DNA of 8,712 bases, from the NCBI GenBank assembly GCA_002386405.1, contig DGIP01000217.1:1-8712 (forward strand), written 5' to 3'. A program made the position numbers and the translations under genes. Below, in pieces: positions 1 to 8,712 of the stretch; positions within the stretch are counted from its first letter, which is position 1; each line of letters begins with the position of its first letter. Below the pieces are notes generated by a model that worked only from the letters and a program-made list of their open reading frames with translations, did not search any database and was not told the DNA's origin. This DNA is from Stenotrophomonas maltophilia. Its GTDB lineage: Bacteria > Pseudomonadota > Gammaproteobacteria > Xanthomonadales > Xanthomonadaceae.

Positions 1-5
1 GCAGA

Positions 6-1196
<1,191 letters not shown>

Positions 1197-1233
1197 TGTT
1201 GTATACCTTGGATATCAGAAAGAAGGAGAGGAG

Positions 1234-1255
1234 GACCTGAGCTTACGCTCAGGCC
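1234..1255 (-). promoter_or_regulatory. GTAA-tetraloop hairpin spanning the fusA stop codon
   Basis: On the transcribed strand CCTGAGC (1247-1253) pairs perfectly with GCTCAGG (1236-1242) around a GTAA loop, which is a GNRA-type tetraloop. One G·U pair and one G-C pair extend the stem to 9 pairs. The fusA TGA (1249-1251) lies inside the stem, and a second in-frame stop, TAA, lies in the loop region two codons later. A pyrimidine-rich stretch (TCCTCCTCTCC) follows rather than a T-run, so this is unlikely to be an intrinsic terminator. A role in mRNA stability or in setting the fusA-to-tuf expression ratio is inference. Confidence 0.6.
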
Positions 1256-3390
1256 TTCTTGATCACGGTGTCGGCGATGTTGTTCGGCGCCGGCTCGTAG
1301 TGGTCGAATTCCATCGTGAACGTTGCGCGACCCTGGGTCTGCGAACGCAGCGAGGTGGCGTAACCGAACATTTCACCCAGCGGGATCATCGCGTTGATGA
1401 TGCTGGCCGAACCGTCACCGGTGGTGCTCGAACCCTGCAGCACGCCACGACGGCGGCTCACGTCGCCCATCACGTCACCCTGGTAATCCTCCGGGGTCAC
1501 GATCTCGACCTTCATGATCGGCTCGAGCAGGACCGGCTTGGCCTTGGCGAAGCCCTGCTTGAAGGCCATCGACGACGCCAGCTTGAACGCCATTTCCGAG
1601 GAGTCGACGTCATGGTACGAGCCGAACACCAGCTTCACCTTCACGTCCACGACCGGGAAGCCAGCCAGCGGACCGCTGGTGATGGTTTCGCGCAGGCCCT
1701 TTTCGATCGACGGGATGAATTCCTTCGGAATCACGCCACCGGTGATGTCGTTGACGAACAGGAAATCGTCCTTGATGTTCGGCGCGATCTTCGGATCGGC
1801 ACGGTCTTCAGCGGTGATCGGCGACAGTTCGATCACGACGTGACCGTACTGACCCTTACCACCGGACTGCTTGGCGTGCTTGTAATCCGACTTCACGTCG
1901 GCCAGCTGGATGGTTTCGCGGTAGGCCACCTGCGGCTTGCCCACGTTGGCTTCAACGTTGAACTCGCGCTTCATGCGGTCAACGATGATGTCCAGGTGCA
2001 GCTCGCCCATGCCCGAGATGATGGTCTGGCCGGATTCTTCGTCGGTCTTGACGCGGAACGACGGATCTTCCTGGGCCAGGCGGCCAAGGGCGAGACCCAT
2101 CTTTTCCTGGTCGGACTTGGTCTTCGGTTCGACGGCCATCGAGATGACCGGCTCCGGGAACACCATGCGCTCCAGGATGATCGGGTGCTCCTGCGAGCAC
2201 AGCGTGTCACCGGTGGTGGTGTCCTTCAGGCCCACGGCCGCGGCGATGTCACCGGCCAGCACTTCCTTGATCTCTTCGCGATCGTTGGAGTGCATCTGCA
2301 GGATGCGGCCGATGCGCTCCTTCTTGCCCTTCACCGAGTTCAGCAGCTGGTCGCCAGCGTTCAGCGTGCCCGAGTAGACACGGAAGAAGGTCAGCGCGCC
2401 CACGAACGGGTCGGTGATGATCTTGAAGGCCAGCGCCGAGAACGGCGCCTTGTCGTCGGACTTGCGGCTCAGCGCAACGGTTTCGTCATCGACGTCGGTA
2501 CCGGTCACGTCCGGCACGTCGATCGGCGACGGCAACAGCTGCACCACGCCGTCCAGCATGGCCTGCACGCCCTTGTTCTTGAACGCCGAGCCGCAGTACA
2601 TCGGCACGATGTCGGTGGCCAGAGTGCGCACGCGCAGGGCTTCGATGATTTCAGCCTCGGTCAGCTCTTCGCCGCCCAGGTACTTTTCCATCAGCTCTTC
2701 GCTGGCTTCAGCCGCAGCCTCGATCATGAAGGTGCGCGCCTCTTCGGCGGCGTCCTTCATGTCGGCCGGGATTTCCAGGTACTCGAACTTCATGCCCTGC
2801 GAGGCTTCATCCCAATGGATGGCCTTCATCTTGATCAGGTCGACGACGCCCTTGAAGCCTTCTTCAGCGCCGATCGGCAGCTGCATCGGCACGGCGGTGG
2901 CGCCGAGCTTGGCCTTCAGCTGGCCAACGACCTTGGTGAAGTTGGCGCCGGTGCGGTCCATCTTGTTGACGAACGCAATGCGCGGCACCTTGTACCGGTT
3001 GGCCTGGCGCCACACGGTTTCGGACTGCGGCTGCACGCCACCGACGGCACACAGCACGAACACCGCACCGTCGAGCACGCGCAGCGAGCGCTCCACTTCG
3101 ATGGTGAAGTCGACGTGCCCGGGGGTATCGATGATGTTGAAGCGGTGCTCCGGCAGGGACTTGTCCATGCCCTTCCAGAACGCGGTGGTCGCAGCGGACT
3201 GGATCGTGATGCCACGCTCCTGCTCCTGCTCCATCCAGTCCATGGTGGCGGCGCCGTCGTGCACTTCACCGATCTTGTGGCTCTTGCCGGTGTAGAACAG
3301 GATGCGCTCGGACGTGGTGGTCTTGCCGGCATCGATGTGGGCCATGATGCCGAAATTGCGGTAACGCTCGATGGGAGTGGTGCGGGCCAC
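1249..3390 (-). CDS. fusA: Elongation factor G (EF-G)
   Basis: EF-G is the GTPase that drives tRNA-mRNA translocation and, with RRF, ribosome recycling. The 713-residue product is slightly longer than the roughly 704 residues of E. coli EF-G, with no sign of truncation. Motifs seen are the P-loop AHIDAGKT (17-24), switch I RGITI (59-63), DTPGH (88-92) and NKMD (142-145). The domain IV tip loop SGGKGQYG sits near residues 509-516, and the C-terminus ends ADTVIKKA. The start is GTG (3388-3390): it yields the family-typical [14 protein letters not shown], no in-frame ATG lies just upstream, and the next Met is residue 16. A GAGAGG ribosome site lies 5 nt before it. The gene follows rpsG after an unusually long 136-nt structured gap and precedes tuf by 52 nt, as in the standard str operon order. 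A paralogous fusA2 is less likely given this context. Confidence 0.98.
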   Translation of the reverse strand: MARTTPIERYRNFGIMAHIDAGKTTTSERILFYTGKSHKIGEVHDGAATMDWMEQEQERGITIQSAATTAFWKGMDKSLPEHRFNIIDTPGHVDFTIEVERSLRVLDGAVFVLCAVGGVQPQSETVWRQANRYKVPRIAFVNKMDRTGANFTKVVGQLKAKLGATAVPMQLPIGAEEGFKGVVDLIKMKAIHWDEASQGMKFEYLEIPADMKDAAEEARTFMIEAAAEASEELMEKYLGGEELTEAEIIEALRVRTLATDIVPMYCGSAFKNKGVQAMLDGVVQLLPSPIDVPDVTGTDVDDETVALSRKSDDKAPFSALAFKIITDPFVGALTFFRVYSGTLNAGDQLLNSVKGKKERIGRILQMHSNDREEIKEVLAGDIAAAVGLKDTTTGDTLCSQEHPIILERMVFPEPVISMAVEPKTKSDQEKMGLALGRLAQEDPSFRVKTDEESGQTIISGMGELHLDIIVDRMKREFNVEANVGKPQVAYRETIQLADVKSDYKHAKQSGGKGQYGHVVIELSPITAEDRADPKIAPNIKDDFLFVNDITGGVIPKEFIPSIEKGLRETITSGPLAGFPVVDVKVKLVFGSYHDVDSSEMAFKLASSMAFKQGFAKAKPVLLEPIMKVEIVTPEDYQGDVMGDVSRRRGVLQGSSTTGDGSASIINAMIPLGEMFGYATSLRSQTQGRATFTMEFDHYEPAPNNIADTVIKKA

Positions 3391-3395
3391 GGGAG

Positions 3396-3401
3396 CCTCT
3401 C
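3396..3401 (-). promoter_or_regulatory. Ribosome binding site supporting the fusA GTG start
   Basis: The transcribed strand reads GAGAGG followed by CTCCC and then GTG. The 5-nt spacing and the match to the anti-Shine-Dalgarno support GTG at 3388-3390 as the real start, rather than the ATG of residue 16. Confidence 0.7.
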
Positions 3402-3422
3402 AATTTCTTGGAATTCGGATGG

Positions 3423-3450
3423 CCGAACGCCGCCTTTCGGCGGCCTTCGG
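3423..3450 (-). promoter_or_regulatory. GAAA-tetraloop hairpin upstream of fusA
   Basis: On the transcribed strand CCGAA-G-GCCGCC pairs with GGCGGC-G-TTCGG around a GAAA loop: six G-C pairs, one G/G mismatch and five further pairs. The loop is a GNRA tetraloop, which typically stabilises RNA stems or docks into a receptor. No T-run follows (CCATCCGAATTCC), so termination is not expected. It lies 33 nt upstream of the fusA GTG, leaving the ribosome site free. It could be a processing or stability element, or part of a ribosomal-protein binding site. Confidence 0.6.
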
Positions 3451-3455
3451 ATTGG

Positions 3456-3476
3456 CGCAGCCCTTCTGGGGCCGCG
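3456..3476 (-). promoter_or_regulatory. Middle hairpin of the rpsG-fusA gap
   Basis: On the transcribed strand CGC-G-GCCC pairs with GGGC-T-GCG around a 5-nt CAGAA loop, giving 8 pairs including one G·U. The G·U pairing exists only in the minus-strand RNA, because the plus strand has an A/C mismatch there. It sits 5 nt from the GAAA hairpin and 1 nt from the GGCAGCA hairpin, so the three may form one folded unit. Confidence 0.45.
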
Positions 3477-3477
3477 A

Positions 3478-3500
3478 GGCAGCACCTTAATGTTGCTGCC
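3478..3500 (-). promoter_or_regulatory. Perfect 7-bp hairpin downstream of rpsG
   Basis: GGCAGCA (3494-3500 on the transcribed strand) and TGCTGCC (3478-3484) form a perfect 7-bp stem with a 9-nt loop ACATTAAGG, starting 26 nt after the rpsG stop. No T-run follows, so read-through into fusA is expected. The loop contains an AAGG that is not near any start codon. Confidence 0.5.
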
Positions 3501-3526
3501 GTGCCTGTTTTACAAGGCCGTCAAAC

Positions 3527-3994
3527 TCACCAGCGGTAGTGGGCGAAGGCCTTGTTGGCTTCGGCCATGCGGTGGGTTTCTTCGCGCTTCTTGATGGCGC
3601 CACCACGGTTTTCCGAGGCATCCAGCAGTTCTGCAGCCAGCTTCTTCGGCATGGTGTTCTCACCACGCTTGCGGGCGGAGTCGATCAGCCAGCGCATGGC
3701 CAGGGCCATCTTGCGCGACGAACGCACTTCGACCGGCACCTGGTAGGTCGCACCGCCGACGCGGCGGGACTTCACTTCGACCGACGGAGCCACGTTGTCC
3801 AGAGCCTTCTGCACCAGCTCGATGGAGTTCGGGTTCTTTTCGCTGATCACGTCCATGGCGCCATAGACGATCTTTTCAGCGACCGACTTCTTGCCGCTCA
3901 GCATCACCATGTTGATGAAGCGCGCGATGGTTTCACTTCCGTGCTTCGGATCCGGCAGGACAGAGCGCTGCGGCGTATTACCTTTACGAGACAT
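3527..3994 (-). CDS. rpsG: 30S ribosomal protein S7
   Basis: S7 is a primary binder of the 3' major domain of 16S rRNA. It nucleates assembly of the 30S head and lies near the E and P sites. The 155-residue protein matches the family length and carries the beta-hairpin signature [15 protein letters not shown] at residues 77-91. The basic N-terminus is [16 protein letters not shown] and the protein ends AFAHYRW. The ATG at 3992-3994 is 12 nt after the rpsL stop, and its AAGGG ribosome site overlaps that stop codon, so translational coupling with rpsL is likely. In E. coli S7 represses the str operon by binding the roughly 100-nt rpsL-rpsG intercistronic RNA; a 12-nt gap cannot hold that element, so any S7 autoregulation here would need another site. 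Confidence 0.98.
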   Translation of the reverse strand: MSRKGNTPQRSVLPDPKHGSETIARFINMVMLSGKKSVAEKIVYGAMDVISEKNPNSIELVQKALDNVAPSVEVKSRRVGGATYQVPVEVRSSRKMALAMRWLIDSARKRGENTMPKKLAAELLDASENRGGAIKKREETHRMAEANKAFAHYRW

Positions 3995-4003
3995 GTGTAC
4001 TTT

Positions 4004-4008
4004 CCCTT
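4004..4008 (-). promoter_or_regulatory. rpsG ribosome binding site overlapping the rpsL stop
   Basis: The transcribed strand reads TAAGGGAAAGTACACATG: the rpsL TAA runs into AAGGG, 9 nt ahead of the rpsG ATG. A ribosome finishing rpsL would cover this site, which suggests coupled or reinitiating translation of S12 and S7. Confidence 0.65.
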
Positions 4009-4381
4009 AGCTCTTCGGACGCTTGGCGCCGTACTTGGAACGGCCCTGGCGACGCTTGGCAACGCCGGAGGCGTCCAGCGAGCCACGCACAGTGTGGTAA
4101 CGCACACCCGGCAGATCCTTGACGCGACCGCCACGGATCAGGACCACGGAGTGCTCCTGCAGGTTGTGGCCTTCGCCGCCGATGTAGCTAATCACTTCTT
4201 CCTGGTTGGTCAGGCGAACCTTGGCAACCTTGCGAAGCGCCGAGTTCGGCTTCTTCGGAGTGGTGGTGTACACGCGCGTGCAGACGCCACGGCGCTGGGG
4301 GCACTTTTCAAGAGCCGGGGAGGCACTCTTGTAAGTGGTTGCCTGCCGCGGCTTGCGGACAAGCTGATTGATCGTCGCCAT
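4007..4381 (-). CDS. rpsL: 30S ribosomal protein S12
   Basis: S12 lies at the decoding centre of the 30S subunit, where it affects accuracy and streptomycin sensitivity. The 124-residue protein has the family length and very high similarity to known S12, including [18 protein letters not shown] (34-51) and the block around [14 protein letters not shown] (87-100). The residues whose substitution commonly gives streptomycin resistance, Lys43 and Lys88 (numbered with Met1), are both wild type. Asp89, the residue methylthiolated by RimO in E. coli, is present. The ATG at 4379-4381 gives the canonical [12 protein letters not shown]; its ribosome site is weak (GAAG, 9-nt spacer). This is the first gene of the str operon, about 86 nt downstream of the predicted transcription start, with rpsG 12 nt after its stop. 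Confidence 0.98.
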   Translation of the reverse strand: MATINQLVRKPRQATTYKSASPALEKCPQRRGVCTRVYTTTPKKPNSALRKVAKVRLTNQEEVISYIGGEGHNLQEHSVVLIRGGRVKDLPGVRYHTVRGSLDASGVAKRRQGRSKYGAKRPKS

Positions 4382-4401
4382 CAGTAAGTTCTTCTGAGAG
4401 A

Positions 4402-4420
4402 GGCCCGATGAAAACAGGCC
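4402..4420 (-). promoter_or_regulatory. Small hairpin in the rpsL leader
   Basis: GGCCT and GGGCC on the transcribed strand form a 5-bp stem (four G-C and one T·G pair) with a 9-nt loop, ending 20 nt before the rpsL ATG. The stem is short and may not be significant on its own; it matters mainly as a companion to the stronger leader hairpin at 4440-4462. Confidence 0.3.
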
Positions 4421-4439
4421 ATGAATGCGGATATGTGCG

Positions 4440-4462
4440 AGCAGGCGAGAAACCGGCCTGCT
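4440..4462 (-). promoter_or_regulatory. 5' leader hairpin of the str operon transcript
   Basis: AGCAGGC and GCCTGCT form a perfect 7-bp stem with a 9-nt loop, starting about 5 nt after the predicted transcription start. A stem at the very 5' end of a transcript commonly protects it from 5'-end-dependent RNase E attack. That role, or binding by a ribosomal protein, is inference. Confidence 0.45.
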
Positions 4463-4472
4463 GAGACAGACG

Positions 4473-4502
4473 ATTGTAGCAACCCGGCGAAAACGCAGTC
4501 AA
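4473..4502 (-). promoter_or_regulatory. Sigma-70-type promoter of the str operon
   Basis: The transcribed strand has a -35 box TTGACT (4497-4502), an 18-nt spacer and a -10 box TACAAT (4473-4478) preceded by TGC, an extended -10 motif. Five of six bases match consensus in each box. Transcription should start near 4467 (a G), giving a leader of about 86 nt before rpsL. The DNA upstream of the -35 is GC-rich, so no A/T-rich UP element is visible. It is the only strong promoter I find in the window and would let the str operon be expressed independently of rpoBC. Confidence 0.75.
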
Positions 4503-4580
4503 CCGCGCGCACGCCAAGCCAGCCCTGATCCTGGGCCGTTACAGGGGAGCCTTTTCCATGCCCCCCGTTCAGGTTGTCAA

Positions 4581-4615
4581 GCCGGCCCCCTTTCGAGGAC
4601 CGGCCGGCATCCTAC
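4581..4615 (-). repeat. GTAG-headed REP-like palindrome, copy 3
   Basis: On the transcribed strand GTAG (4612-4615) is followed after three bases by GCCGGCC (4602-4608), pairing perfectly with GGCCGGC (4581-4587). Inside, TCCT pairs with AGGG (one T·G) around a CGAA loop, leaving a 2-nt GG bulge. The GTAG head plus hairpin is the hallmark of SMAG-type REP sequences of Stenotrophomonas. This copy is longer and more diverged than the other two. Confidence 0.55.
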
Positions 4616-4621
4616 CCTATT

Positions 4622-4639
4622 GGTGGCGGTTACGCCACC
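4622..4639 (-). repeat. Unheaded 7-bp hairpin in the post-rpoC array
   Basis: GGTGGCG and CGCCACC on the transcribed strand form a perfect stem around a TAAC loop. No GTAG or CTAC tetranucleotide abuts either side, so it may be a decayed REP copy or an independent stem. Its GGTGG arm could alternatively pair with CCACC motifs in the neighbouring palindrome. Confidence 0.45.
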
Positions 4640-4653
4640 GACAAGGTGGGTTC

Positions 4654-4678
4654 GGCACCACCAACGGTGGCGCCCTAC
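4654..4678 (-). repeat. GTAG-headed REP-like palindrome, copy 2
   Basis: GTAG (4675-4678) directly abuts GGCGCCACC (4666-4674), which pairs with GGTGGTGCC (4654-4662) around a 3-nt GTT loop. The stem has 9 pairs including one G·U that exists only in the minus-strand RNA. The core ACCGTTGGT is shared exactly with copy 1, and both are in the same orientation. Confidence 0.65.
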
Positions 4679-4693
4679 CCCTCCGAATGTCGT

Positions 4694-4715
4694 CCGACCA
4701 ACGGTCGGCCGCTAC
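4694..4715 (-). repeat. GTAG-headed REP-like palindrome, copy 1
   Basis: GTAG (4712-4715), three bases, then CCGACC and GGTCGG pairing perfectly around a GTT loop. The sequence GCCGACCGTTGGTCGG is close to the common form of SMAG/REP palindromes as I know them from S. maltophilia. Compared with copy 2 it has one extra G-C pair in the stem (GCCGACC against GCCACC, with the matching change on the other arm), as expected for a conserved hairpin. Confidence 0.7.
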
Positions 4716-4723
4716 CCGGAGGT

Positions 4724-4745
4724 GGTCCGGCCCGAAGGCCGGACC
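4724..4745 (-). promoter_or_regulatory. cTTCGg hairpin just downstream of rpoC
   Basis: A perfect 9-bp stem GGTCCGGCC / GGCCGGACC closes a TTCG loop through a C-G pair, forming the exceptionally stable cUUCGg tetraloop in RNA. It begins 7 nt after the rpoC stop. The sequence after it (ACCTCCGGG) has no T-run, so it is not a standard intrinsic terminator. It may instead block 3' exonucleases and define the 3' end of the rpoBC mRNA, or aid termination with Rho. Confidence 0.65.
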
Positions 4746-4752
4746 GGCTTTC

Positions 4753-8712
<3,960 letters not shown>

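Larger units (their letters stand above)
4382..4752 (-). other. rpoC-rpsL intergenic region (371 bp)
   Basis: No credible gene lies here. From the rpoC stop onward the transcribed strand carries a cTTCGg hairpin, two GTAG-headed palindromes, an unheaded 7-bp hairpin and a third GTAG-headed palindrome. Then comes about 75 bp without clear structure (4503-4580), the rpsL promoter and a short rpsL leader. No stem is followed by a run of T, so no intrinsic terminator for rpoC is visible; rpoC transcripts may end by Rho or run on into rpsL. Confidence 0.85.

Noticed and set aside
3480..3515. Weak promoter-like pair TTGTAA / CATTAA with a 17-nt spacer in the rpsG-fusA gap
   Set aside because: Only about four and three of six bases match consensus, and the -10 lies in the loop of a hairpin; this is indistinguishable from chance.
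3539..4387. 282-codon plus-strand open frame opposite rpsG and rpsL
   Set aside because: It spans two well-supported ribosomal protein genes and their junction in antisense, so it is a shadow.
4308..4517. 69-codon minus-strand frame overlapping the rpsL start, and plus-strand frames at 4425-4943 and 4574-4903
   Set aside because: They run through the promoter, the palindromes and real coding sequence, with low-complexity Pro/Arg composition and no plausible ribosome sites. The minus-strand frame begins upstream of the predicted transcription start.
4575..4580. Perfect TTGACA -35-like hexamer on the minus strand right after the third palindrome
   Set aside because: At 16-18 nt spacing the only candidates are GGAAAA-like sequences within a G-run context. 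No acceptable -10 box follows, so it is not called a promoter.
4724..4745. Intrinsic terminator for rpoC
   Set aside because: The stem is strong but no T-run follows it or any of the other stems in the gap, so it is listed only as a hairpin.

Overview
The window is a chromosomal housekeeping segment read entirely from the minus strand. It holds the 3' part of rpoC, followed by the complete str operon rpsL – rpsG – fusA – tuf (transcription runs from high to low coordinates). The GC-rich DNA and the protein sequences (an rpoC ending in an acidic AESAAGEE tail, EF-G beginning [16 protein letters not shown]-Tu beginning [11 protein letters not shown]) fit a gammaproteobacterium of the family Xanthomonadaceae. 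Three short GTAG-headed palindromes between rpoC and rpsL resemble the SMAG-type REP sequences known from Stenotrophomonas maltophilia, so Stenotrophomonas is the best guess. This is inference, not proof.

Layout from right to left: rpoC (4753-8712, N-terminus outside the window) encodes the RNA polymerase beta' subunit. A 371-bp gap (4382-4752) contains a tight run of five RNA-level hairpins, three headed by GTAG, then the only convincing promoter in the window (TTGACT / TGC-TACAAT), then a short leader with two small hairpins. rpsL (S12) and rpsG (S7) follow with a 12-nt gap. A 136-nt gap with three hairpins separates rpsG from fusA (EF-G, GTG start). A 52-nt gap whose upstream edge is a GTAA-tetraloop hairpin wrapped around the fusA stop codon leads to tuf (EF-Tu), which ends 5 bp from the window edge.

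Functionally the genes form one growth-rate-linked unit: S12 builds the decoding centre of the 30S subunit, S7 organises the 30S head, EF-Tu delivers aminoacyl-tRNA and EF-G drives translocation, next to the polymerase that transcribes them. No mobile gene, defence system, tRNA, rRNA or CRISPR is visible, and I see no undescribed protein system. The points worth a second look are non-coding: the REP/hairpin array downstream of rpoC, the reversed spacing of the S7 region compared with E. coli (short rpsL-rpsG, long structured rpsG-fusA), and the hairpin at the fusA stop codon. The long plus-strand open frames opposite fusA and tuf are judged to be codon-bias shadows.
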